Part shown: positions 1 through 5,634 of the stretch, piece after piece
Position numbering within the stretch: position 1 is the stretch's first letter
Layout of the letters: each line of letters begins with the position of its first letter
NCBI GenBank assembly: GCA_947177925.1
Contig: CAMWWJ010000226.1
Span: forward strand, 1 to 5,634
Length of the DNA: 5,634 nucleotides
Origin: an uncultured Lachnospiraceae bacterium
GTDB taxonomy: Bacteria; Bacillota; Clostridia; Lachnospirales; Lachnospiraceae
Direction: 5' to 3'
The notes under the pieces: generated by a model
What the model was told of the DNA's origin: nothing
The model's input: only the letters and a program-made list of their open reading frames with translations
Database searches by the model: none
Made by a program: the position numbers and the translations under genes

Positions 1-206
1 GATATATCGTCCCTATAAATATGCTCTACATTTCGCGGAGAAAAAACTTTAAAATTTTCTTCTTCCCGACCATAAATAGAATCCAGATACTTATCTATCT
101 CTGCAATACGGGATAAATTTTCATTTATGTTTTTTTTCAATCCTTCCGCTTCTGCCAAAAGGCTATGCTGCATCTCTCTAAAAGAAAAATTATTTTCTTC
201 AGTCAT
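1..206 (-). CDS. Unidentified protein, N-terminal part (partial, cut by left edge)
   Basis: An open frame starts at ATG (206-204) and runs without a stop through the left edge, giving 68 complete codons. The peptide begins MTEENNFSFREMQHSLLAEA, continues with a charged region (KKNINENLSRIAEIDKYLDS at 24-43) that looks helical and perhaps coiled-coil, and then a less helical stretch, YGREEENFKVFSPRNVEHIY, at 45-64. There is no signal peptide or membrane segment, so this end of the protein is probably cytoplasmic. The start is 16 nt after the rsmG stop; GTGAT, 6 nt before the ATG, resembles the distal part of a Shine-Dalgarno sequence. An in-frame stop lies about 30 nt upstream with no better start between. 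I do not recognise the family. It does not begin like ParA/Soj, ParB or Noc, which often follow rsmG in Firmicutes. Any likeness to the helical N-terminus of a cytoplasmic sensor kinase is only an impression. Confidence 0.75.
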   Translation of the reverse strand, partial: MTEENNFSFREMQHSLLAEAEGLKKNINENLSRIAEIDKYLDSIYGREEENFKVFSPRNVEHIYRDDI

Positions 207-222
207 AATTCTATCACATCTT

Positions 223-948
223 TCATTTATTTTTCAATGGCTCCTTTGCCGGAATCCCTGCTTTTCTCGGATACTTCTTTGGTGAATCTTTTATTTTCTT
301 AATCACAAAAAGATTGCGGCAAATATCAGAATCCGGTAACATAAATTGTACCTGTTTCTCTACACTTCCACCTAAAATAGATATTGCCTCTTCTGCTTCC
401 TGCTTTTCTTCTAAAAGCTTTTCCGATTTATAAGAAACAAAAACTCCTCCACGCTTTACAAAAGGAATACAATATTCTGACAGAGTTGTCAAATTTGCAA
501 CAGCACGGGAAACACAGATATCATATTGCTCACGCAGAGAGCCCGGCTTTGCGAAGTCTTCTGCTCTTCCATGTATCGTATCAATATTAATAAGAGTCAG
601 TTTTTCTATCACAGTATTTAAAAACTGGACACGCTTATGCAAAGAATCCAAAAGAGTAATCTTTAAATTTGGAAAAGCTATCTTTAAAGGAATTCCCGGA
701 AAACCGGCGCCTGTTCCAATATCAATCAGAGACATTTCTTTTGTGAGGTCACACACTTTCACCAAAGAAAGACTGTCAACAAAATGTTTTTTTAATACCT
801 CTTCGTATTCTGTAATTGCAGTTAAATTCATAAATCCATTCCATTCTACAAGCAGCTCATAGTATGTTATAAACTGCTGTATCTGAAGGTCGGATAAAGT
901 AATATTAAATTCTGATAAATCCTCCTTAAACTGCTTTACATCATACAT
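223..948 (-). CDS. rsmG: 16S rRNA (guanine-N7)-methyltransferase RsmG (GidB)
   Basis: RsmG uses S-adenosylmethionine to methylate N7 of the 16S rRNA guanine equivalent to E. coli G527, in the decoding-centre 530 loop; loss of the enzyme is known to give low-level streptomycin resistance. The 241-residue product has the family N-terminus with WNGFMNLTAIT at 36-46 and HFVDSL at 55-60. The SAM-binding motif I, DIGTGAGFPGIPLKI, is at 76-90. The acidic LLDS that follows strand 2 is at 99-102, the conserved VSRAVANL at 146-153, and a YKSEK segment at 173-177. The basic end KKYPRKAGIPAKEPL is typical of Gram-positive RsmG, and the length is close to the Bacillus protein (about 239). It lies 59 nt after mnmG, its usual neighbour, and ends 16 nt before the next gene. 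No defect is seen. Confidence 0.96.
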   Translation of the reverse strand: MYDVKQFKEDLSEFNITLSDLQIQQFITYYELLVEWNGFMNLTAITEYEEVLKKHFVDSLSLVKVCDLTKEMSLIDIGTGAGFPGIPLKIAFPNLKITLLDSLHKRVQFLNTVIEKLTLINIDTIHGRAEDFAKPGSLREQYDICVSRAVANLTTLSEYCIPFVKRGGVFVSYKSEKLLEEKQEAEEAISILGGSVEKQVQFMLPDSDICRNLFVIKKIKDSPKKYPRKAGIPAKEPLKNK

Positions 949-1007
949 AAGATTTCCATGCCTTTCTTACTAGAAAAGTTACTATAAATAATTCGATATA
1001 AGATAAA
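949..1007. other. 59-nt gap between mnmG and rsmG
   Basis: This AT-rich spacer holds only the weak rsmG ribosome site: AAAGG 12 nt upstream, or GGA 6 nt upstream, of the ATG. A TATAGT (986-981, minus strand) resembles a -10 box but has no fitting -35 at 16-18 nt. No hairpin with a T-run is present, so nothing suggests termination between the two genes. Confidence 0.6.
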
Positions 1008-2948
1008 TCACTCATGTGCATATTGCTCCAAATATACCAACAGTACTGAAATATCTGCCGGTGATACACCGGAAATACGGGAAGCCTGTCCTACTGAAAC
1101 CGGCCGAAAAGCTTTTAACTTTTGTCTTGCTTCTATACGAAGACTTGGTACATCATCATAATTCAAGTTGTTCGGAAGCAGCTTCTTTTCCATCTTCTTA
1201 AACTGCTTTACCTGACGCATTTGACGCTCAATATATCCTTCATACTTTATTTCAATTTCAACCTGTTGAATCACATCTGGCGGAAGCGCTTTTCTGTTTC
1301 CATCAATTTCTTCTAAAATTTCATAGGAAAGCTCCTGTCTGCACATAAGCTCTGCTAAAGAAGCTGCTGTTTTTAAACTGTTACTTCCATGTGCTTCTAA
1401 AAACTGCTGAATAGAAGCTGATCCTCCTACCTTTGTTTCCTTCAGTCTTTCTATTTCTTCTGCAATCATTTGCTCTTTATCAAGCAAACTTTTATAATCC
1501 GCCTCGGATACAAGTCCAACCTCATATCCTGTTTTACGCAATCTTAAATCGGCATTATCCTGTCTCAAAAGAAGACGATACTCTGCACGTGAAGTCATCA
1601 TACGGTAAGGTTCCCTGTTATCCTTCGTCACCAGGTCGTCAATTAATACACCAATATATGCCTGAGATCTGTCAAGAACAATTTGCTTTTTTCCGGACAG
1701 GGAAAGTGCACAATTGATACCAGCCATCAATCCCTGTGCTGCTGCTTCTTCATAGCCACTGCTCCCATTAAACTGTCCCCCGGCAAAAAGACCTGAAACA
1801 TTCTTAAACTCCAAAGTCGGATAAAGCTGATTAGCATCAATGCAGTCATATTCAATCGCATAAGCATTTCTGACAATTTTACAATGCTCCAGTCCGGGAA
1901 CAGTGCGATACATAGCAAGCTGTACATCTTCCGGAAGGGAAGAAGACATTCCTCCCACATACATTTCATTGGTATGTAAACCCTCCGGCTCTATAAAAAC
2001 CTGATGACGGTTCTTATCAGAAAACTTAACCACTTTATCTTCAATAGAAGGACAATATCTTGGTCCTGTTCCTTCTATAATACCGGCATAAATAGGAGAA
2101 CGATCTAAATTAGAACGAATAATTTCATGAGTCTGTTCATTGGTATAAGTCAAATAACAGGAAACCTGTTCCTTTTGCACATCCACGGGATTGGTAGAAA
2201 AAGAAAAAGGTACTATCGTTTCATCTCCTGTCTGTTCCTCCATCTTTGAAAAATCAATACTTCTTTTATCCATTCTAGCGGGCGTACCTGTTTTAAAGCG
2301 CTGCAATGCAATTCCCATATCTCGCAAAGAATCCGAAAGATGATTCGCTGCCTGCAGTCCGTTTGGTCCTGTATAAGTAATCGCTTCCCCACAGAGACAT
2401 CTCGCCTTTAAATAAGTACCCGTGCATAAAATAACTGCTTTACTTTGGTACACAGCACCGGTAAAAGTTTTTACACCGAGAACTCTTTTTTTCTTTGTCC
2501 CTTTATCTTCCAATAAAGATTCTTCAGAAATATCTTCCCATAAAATTTCACAGACCTCAGCCTGCTTTATTGTCAAATGCTCCTGATTTTCCAAAACCTT
2601 TCTCATTTCACGGGTATAATCCGCTTTATCTGCCTGCGCGCGAAGAGAATGTACGGCAGGTCCTTTTGATAAATTTAACATTTTGGACTGAATAAAGGTT
2701 TTGTCGATATTTTTTCCCATCTCTCCGCCAAGCGCATCTATTTCCCTTACCAAATGCCCTTTTGAAGAACCGCCTATATTCGGATTACAGGGCATCAAAG
2801 CAATACTGTCCACGCTTACCGTAAACATAACCGTTTCAAAACCAAGACGCGAACAAGCCAAAGCTGCTTCACAGCCCGCATGACCCGCACCAATAACACA
2901 GACATCTACTGTGTCCATTAAAAAATTTTTTTCTTTATCATTGGACAT
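1008..2948 (-). CDS. mnmG: tRNA uridine-5-carboxymethylaminomethyl modification enzyme MnmG (GidA)
   Basis: MnmG is the FAD- and NADH-dependent partner of MnmE in modifying wobble U34. The 646-residue protein opens its Rossmann fold with VIGAGHAGCEAA (FAD-binding GxGxxG at 20-25). It has the MPCNPNIGG segment at 52-60, whose Cys54 corresponds to one of the two catalytically important Cys residues. The first GidA signature, GPRYCPSIEDK, is at 295-305 and includes the second Cys (299). The second signature, AGGQFNGSSGYEEAAAQG, is at 389-406. The C-terminal helical domain that contacts MnmE and tRNA is complete, with the conserved GVSPADISVLLVYL near the end. Two small additions stand out: about 8-10 residues before the usual N-terminus and a charged insert at roughly 138-155. 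The chosen ATG has a weak site (AGG, 7 nt away); the Met at codon 11 has no visible site but would also give a normal N-terminus. Confidence 0.97.
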   Translation of the reverse strand: MSNDKEKNFLMDTVDVCVIGAGHAGCEAALACSRLGFETVMFTVSVDSIALMPCNPNIGGSSKGHLVREIDALGGEMGKNIDKTFIQSKMLNLSKGPAVHSLRAQADKADYTREMRKVLENQEHLTIKQAEVCEILWEDISEESLLEDKGTKKKRVLGVKTFTGAVYQSKAVILCTGTYLKARCLCGEAITYTGPNGLQAANHLSDSLRDMGIALQRFKTGTPARMDKRSIDFSKMEEQTGDETIVPFSFSTNPVDVQKEQVSCYLTYTNEQTHEIIRSNLDRSPIYAGIIEGTGPRYCPSIEDKVVKFSDKNRHQVFIEPEGLHTNEMYVGGMSSSLPEDVQLAMYRTVPGLEHCKIVRNAYAIEYDCIDANQLYPTLEFKNVSGLFAGGQFNGSSGYEEAAAQGLMAGINCALSLSGKKQIVLDRSQAYIGVLIDDLVTKDNREPYRMMTSRAEYRLLLRQDNADLRLRKTGYEVGLVSEADYKSLLDKEQMIAEEIERLKETKVGGSASIQQFLEAHGSNSLKTAASLAELMCRQELSYEILEEIDGNRKALPPDVIQQVEIEIKYEGYIERQMRQVKQFKKMEKKLLPNNLNYDDVPSLRIEARQKLKAFRPVSVGQASRISGVSPADISVLLVYLEQYAHE

Positions 2949-2969
2949 ATGAAAACCTATGCCTTTCCC

Positions 2970-4409
2970 TTATTTTCCCATACAAAATTTAGAGAAAATT
3001 TCATTCACCAAATCATCAGAAACTTCTTCTCCTATAATAAGCCCAAGAGAAGTATAAGCATTCATTAAATCTACCGTATAAAAATCCTCCGGCATATTGT
3101 CATTTATACTTTTTTGGACTAAAAGAAGAGAATTTTTTGTTTCCATAAGAGCTTCTTTATGTCGTATATTTGTAATATATACTTCGTTTTCAAAAGAAAT
3201 TTCACCCTTGAAAAACATATTTTGAATCGTCTCTTCAAAAACATCAATGCCTGTTACATCTTTTGTTGAAGTTTTTATAATATGAATTCTATCTGATTTT
3301 TTTTCAAAATCCGCATTACCGTCCGCAGCAGAAACTTTCATGGAACTTTCCATAAAAGCATCCCATAAGTTTTTTTCTGTGACAACAGTTTCCAAATCTG
3401 TCTTATTTAAAATAGCAATACATTTTTTTGAACCTATTGTCTGCATAATATCCATGTCATTTTCATCGAGAGGAATGGAGCTATCCACAACATAAAGGAT
3501 TAAATCGGCATCAGCCGCATACTTTCTTGCTTTCTGGACTCCTATTTTTTCTACAATATCTTCTGTAAAACGAATTCCTGCAGTATCAATCACATTCAAG
3601 CAGATACCATGCAGCTTAATCTGCTCTTCCAGCACATCTCTTGTAGTACCGGCCACATCCGTTACAATTGCTTTTTCTTCTCCTATCAGTAAATTCAAAA
3701 AAGAAGATTTTCCAGCATTTGGTTTTCCTACAATAACCGTATTAATCCCTTCTTTTACAATTTTTCCATTCTCCGCAGAATTCAAAAGTGCATCGATTTC
3801 TAAAATAAGACCTGTTAATTTTTCTTCTAGTACTTCCTGGTATCCTTCCAGACTGATATGTTCCGGATCATCTAAGGCCGATTCTATAAATGCTATTTCG
3901 TAAATAAGCTTAGAACGTAAACTTTTTATTTTTTGAGAAACAGAACCTTTTAGCTGCTTGACAGAAGATTTCAGGGACAATTCACTTTTTGCATGAATCA
4001 TATCCATAACAGCTTCCGCTTCTGATAAATCCATTCTTCCATTTAAAAAAGCACGCTTTGTAAACTCTCCGGGCTTTGCCATTTTTGCTCCCGCTTTTAA
4101 AACGAGTTCTAAAATACGGCGCATCATCAAAACACCGCCATGACAATTTATTTCAACTGTATCCTCCGCAGTATAGCTTTTAGGCGCTCGCATAACCATA
4201 ACCATAACTTCATCTACAATTTCATCATTATCTATAATAAATCCATAGTGAATTGTATGGCTCATCACATCTCTTAAATGCTTTTTTCTATTCTTAGAAG
4301 CATAAATTTTATCTGCAATCTCTACTGCTTCACTTCCACTGATACGAATAATTCCGATACCGGAATCAGAAAGCGCCGTTGCAATTGCTGCTATTGTGTC
4401 TGTTTTCAT
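2970..4409 (-). CDS. mnmE: tRNA modification GTPase MnmE (TrmE)
   Basis: With MnmG, MnmE makes the (carboxymethyl)aminomethyl group at C5 of wobble uridine 34 in certain tRNAs, using GTP hydrolysis and a methylene-tetrahydrofolate carbon. The 479-residue product has the N-terminal folate-binding domain (about 1-120, opening MKTDTIAAIATAL), a helical domain, and an embedded G domain from about 220. Visible G motifs are G1 GKPNAGKS at 228-235, with the Asn expected to help bind potassium; G2 VAGTTRD at 252-258; G3 DTAG at 275-278; and G4 NKTD at 335-338. The C-terminus ends FCMGK, a variant of the conserved CxGK motif with the key Cys at 476. It is roughly 20 residues longer than the Bacillus protein; the excess sits between G4 and the G5-like TSTKD near 380. 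The start fits the family N-terminus, but the ribosome site is weak (GGTG, 5 nt from ATG). mnmG follows after 21 nt. Confidence 0.97.
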   Translation of the reverse strand: MKTDTIAAIATALSDSGIGIIRISGSEAVEIADKIYASKNRKKHLRDVMSHTIHYGFIIDNDEIVDEVMVMVMRAPKSYTAEDTVEINCHGGVLMMRRILELVLKAGAKMAKPGEFTKRAFLNGRMDLSEAEAVMDMIHAKSELSLKSSVKQLKGSVSQKIKSLRSKLIYEIAFIESALDDPEHISLEGYQEVLEEKLTGLILEIDALLNSAENGKIVKEGINTVIVGKPNAGKSSFLNLLIGEEKAIVTDVAGTTRDVLEEQIKLHGICLNVIDTAGIRFTEDIVEKIGVQKARKYAADADLILYVVDSSIPLDENDMDIMQTIGSKKCIAILNKTDLETVVTEKNLWDAFMESSMKVSAADGNADFEKKSDRIHIIKTSTKDVTGIDVFEETIQNMFFKGEISFENEVYITNIRHKEALMETKNSLLLVQKSINDNMPEDFYTVDLMNAYTSLGLIIGEEVSDDLVNEIFSKFCMGK

Positions 4410-4439
4410 ATTTACACCAAATATTTCATTAATTTAATA

Positions 4440-4475
4440 TGTCCTGTGTTTACTATACTTCATAAACACAGGACA
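4440..4475. repeat. Perfect 13-bp inverted repeat in the jag-mnmE gap (hairpin or operator)
   Basis: On the plus strand TGTCCTGTGTTTA (4440-4452) is followed by a 10-nt spacer and its exact reverse complement TAAACACAGGACA (4463-4475). In the minus-strand transcript this forms a 13-bp stem with a 10-nt loop, starting 12 nt after the jag stop and ending about 30 nt before the mnmE start. The sequence behind the stem in the transcript begins UAUUAAAUU and is not a real U-tract, and the other strand lacks one too. A strong intrinsic terminator is therefore unlikely. A leaky terminator or attenuator, an mRNA processing or stability hairpin, or a dyad binding site for a regulator all remain possible. 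I do not recognise the half-site as that of a known regulator. Confidence 0.8.
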
Positions 4476-4480
4476 ATCAA
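4452..4480 (-). promoter_or_regulatory. Candidate sigma-A promoter for mnmE, inside the palindrome
   Basis: On the minus strand TTGATT (4480-4475) is followed by 17 nt and TATAGT (4457-4452). These match the consensus -35 in 4 of 6 positions and the -10 in 5 of 6, with ideal spacing. A second overlapping candidate uses a perfect TTGACA (4486-4481), 16 nt, and TATGAA (4464-4459, 4 of 6). Either would start transcription within or just after the right arm of the inverted repeat, 35-50 nt upstream of the mnmE ATG. AT-rich DNA yields such matches by chance, so this is only a candidate; its place in the one sizeable gap that starts a functional gene pair supports it. Confidence 0.4.
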
Positions 4481-4487
4481 TGTCAAT

Positions 4488-5126
4488 TTATCTCTTAAGA
4501 GAAACCACAACTCTTCTAAAAGGCTCTTCTCCCTCACTATGCGTCGTAACATATTTGTCATTCTGGAGAGCTGAGTGGATAATCCTTCTTTCATAAGGGT
4601 TCATTGGCTCTAAGGAAACAGAACGTTTTGTTCTCTTTACCTTGTAAGAAATATTTTTTGCAAGATTTTCCAAAGTTTCTTTTCTTCTCTGTCTGTAATT
4701 TTCTGTATCTACTTTAACACGAATATAACCTTCCTGATTTTTATTGACTACCAGAGAAACAAGATACTGAAGGGAATCCAAGGTTTGTCCTCTCTTTCCA
4801 ATCAAAACACCCATTTCATCACCGCTCAAATCAATATCCATATTTCTGTTTTCTTCATCATAATTTACATCAACCACAACTGCCATATTCATAGCCGCAA
4901 AAACATTCTTCAAAAAATCCTTTGCTTCATCTTCAAGAGAAGCCGGTTTTTCTTCTTCCTTTATCCATGCTTCAATTACAGCAGGCTTAGAACCGATTCC
5001 AAGGAAACCGGAAGAACCTTCTTCTATTACGTTATGTCCAAGTCTGTCACTTGTCACTAAAAATTCTTTACATGCTTCCGTAATTGCATCTTCAACCGTT
5101 TTTGCAGAAAATTTTTTGTATTCCAT
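4488..5126 (-). CDS. jag: Jag/KhpB (EloR) RNA-binding protein with Jag-N, KH and R3H domains
   Basis: Jag (also KhpB or EloR) is a cytoplasmic RNA-binding protein. In streptococci it pairs with KhpA and affects cell elongation and division; here only the domain layout is seen. The 212-residue product has three parts. A Jag-N domain spans about residues 1-54 and contains the typical GFLGIGSKPAVIEAW segment. A type II KH domain lies at about 72-150, with the GKRG form of the GxxG RNA-binding loop at 110-113 followed by QTLDSLQYLV. An R3H domain covers about 150-211, with the ERRIIH motif at 179-184 and a typical end (SEGEEPFRRVVVSLKR). The linker between Jag-N and KH is short. The start is supported by GGGAGG 8 nt upstream. 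It follows yidC by 13 nt, its standard partner; the next gene, mnmE, is 78 nt away. No defect is seen. Confidence 0.95.
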   Translation of the reverse strand: MEYKKFSAKTVEDAITEACKEFLVTSDRLGHNVIEEGSSGFLGIGSKPAVIEAWIKEEEKPASLEDEAKDFLKNVFAAMNMAVVVDVNYDEENRNMDIDLSGDEMGVLIGKRGQTLDSLQYLVSLVVNKNQEGYIRVKVDTENYRQRRKETLENLAKNISYKVKRTKRSVSLEPMNPYERRIIHSALQNDKYVTTHSEGEEPFRRVVVSLKR

Positions 5127-5134
5127 TGTAATAA

Positions 5135-5140
5135 CCTCCC
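5135..5140 (-). promoter_or_regulatory. Strong Shine-Dalgarno site of jag, overlapping the yidC stop
   Basis: The minus strand reads GGGAGG, followed by an 8-nt spacer to the jag ATG. It is the strongest ribosome binding site in the window and fixes the jag start. Its first G is also the last base of the yidC TAG stop, so a ribosome finishing yidC covers the site. This arrangement favours translational coupling of the two genes, which is an inference from position. Confidence 0.85.
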
Positions 5141-5634
5141 TACTTTTTATCTTTATTATTTCTTTCGTTATAATCCTTAACCATATTTGCTCTTGCCATC
5201 AGACTTCCGGGCTTTGCAGAAGAAGATGAAGTTTTTGCACTTCCTGTTTCTGTATCCATTGCTTTCTCTGCCGCTTCTTTTGCCTTTTGCGAATAATTTT
5301 TGGTATTTACAGTGCCGCCAATACCTTTTGTACTCATATTTGCATACTGTTGAAGCTTGGCTTGATTTTCTTTTACCTTTTCCATTCTCTTGGCACTTTT
5401 ATCTTTATTCTTTTCAATAATCTCATTTAAATCCAGCTTATCAATATGCTTATTGATAATCACCTGCTGGATACTTCTTACTACGGAACCTGCAACCCAA
5501 TAAAGACCCATACCTGCAGGAAGCGTATAACAAAATACAGCAGATAAAATCGGCATAACTGTATTCATGGTTTTCATGGAAGAAGCCATCGTATCTGCCA
5601 TCTCTCCGGAACCATCATTGCTTCTCTCCTGCTG
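5140..5634 (-). CDS. yidC: YidC/Oxa1-family membrane protein insertase, C-terminal part (partial)
   Basis: YidC inserts and folds membrane proteins in the cytoplasmic membrane, alone or with SecYEG. The reading frame is open to the right edge, so the N-terminal part lies outside; 164 residues are visible. Residues 27-60 of the fragment (MPILSAVFCYTLPAGMGLYW, then VAGSVVRSIQQVIIN) match the last conserved transmembrane region of the Oxa1/YidC family, including the LPAGxGLYW motif. About 100 hydrophilic residues follow, rich in Lys, Glu and Gln at first (likely helical, fragment residues 65-100) and then in Ser, Ala and Lys. Such basic tails can contact ribosomes in some Gram-positive YidC proteins; that role here is inference. 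The gene ends with TAG, whose last G is the first base of the jag ribosome binding site, and jag starts 13 nt later, so the two are surely co-transcribed. The family call is firm; which paralogue (YidC1 or YidC2) cannot be judged from the tail. Confidence 0.95.
   Translation of the reverse strand, partial: QQERSNDGSGEMADTMASSMKTMNTVMPILSAVFCYTLPAGMGLYWVAGSVVRSIQQVIINKHIDKLDLNEIIEKNKDKSAKRMEKVKENQAKLQQYANMSTKGIGGTVNTKNYSQKAKEAAEKAMDTETGSAKTSSSSAKPGSLMARANMVKDYNERNNKDKK

Noticed and set aside
384..590. Plus-strand open frame opposite rsmG
   Set aside because: It lies fully antisense to a complete conserved gene, has no recognisable domain and no good ribosome site; it is a by-product of the coding strand.
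981..986. TATAGT as a -10 box for rsmG
   Set aside because: No sequence near TTGACA is found 16-18 nt upstream, and AT-rich spacers give such hexamers often.
1016..1717. Several plus-strand open frames opposite mnmG
   Set aside because: They overlap each other and a full MnmG coding region, and the peptides look like unrelated composition (Leu/Phe/Ser-rich) without domain features.
1727..1969. Minus-strand frame of 80 codons inside mnmG
   Set aside because: It is a different frame of the conserved GidA signature region of mnmG; no independent evidence supports it.
2495..2883. Two plus-strand frames opposite the 5' half of mnmG
   Set aside because: Antisense to conserved FAD-binding sequence, no domain or ribosome site.
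4440..4475. Intrinsic terminator between jag and mnmE
   Set aside because: The stem is good, but neither strand has a run of T after it; kept as an inverted repeat instead of a terminator.
4472..4484. Small inverted repeat GACA-N5-TGTC that could compete with the larger hairpin
   Set aside because: Four base pairs are too few to act as a credible antiterminator; likely chance.
4491..4502. Perfect 12-bp palindrome TCTCTTAAGAGA at the end of jag
   Set aside because: It encodes the conserved C-terminal Ser-Leu-Lys-Arg of Jag, has no loop and is explained by coding.
4278..4574. Plus-strand frame across the jag-mnmE gap
   Set aside because: It spans the palindrome and the ends of two real genes; the peptide is Cys/Asn/Arg-rich with no family likeness, and no promoter or ribosome site is seen.
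4785..5060. Plus-strand frame opposite jag
   Set aside because: Antisense to the KH domain coding region; poly-Phe/Ile composition reflects AT-rich codons read backwards.

Overview
The window is a stretch of AT-rich bacterial chromosome in which every supportable gene lies on the minus strand, read from high to low coordinates. The order is yidC (3' part only, cut by the right edge), jag/khpB, mnmE, mnmG, rsmG and then the 5' end of an unidentified gene cut by the left edge. This is the well-known yidC-jag-mnmE-mnmG-rsmG block that many Firmicutes carry near the replication origin, usually after rpmH-rnpA. The gene order, AT-rich codon use, Gram-positive-type RsmG C-terminus and YidC tail suggest a low-GC Firmicute, most likely a clostridial (Lachnospiraceae-like) species. 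The family-level guess is inference; nothing in the window proves it.

Region by region (minus-strand genes): 5140-5634 is the end of the membrane insertase YidC, with its last membrane hairpin and a long basic cytoplasmic tail. 4488-5126 is the RNA-binding KH/R3H protein Jag. 4410-4487 is a 78-nt gap holding a perfect 13-bp inverted repeat and two overlapping promoter-like sequences. 2970-4409 is the tRNA-modifying GTPase MnmE. 1008-2948 is its FAD-dependent partner MnmG. 949-1007 is a 59-nt gap with nothing convincing in it. 223-948 is the 16S rRNA m7G methyltransferase RsmG. 1-206 is the start of an unrecognised cytoplasmic protein only 16 nt behind rsmG.

Functionally the block joins membrane protein insertion (YidC), RNA binding linked to envelope and division control (Jag), wobble-uridine modification of tRNA (MnmE with MnmG) and 16S rRNA modification in the decoding region (RsmG): a translation and envelope housekeeping set. 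Spacing suggests transcription may run through all of it, but the jag-mnmE gap is the one place where independent initiation, attenuation or mRNA processing looks possible.

I see no mobile element, CRISPR array, RNA gene or clear novel system. The points most worth a second look are the palindrome and promoter candidates before mnmE, and the gene after rsmG, which does not begin like the parA/soj or noc gene often found there.
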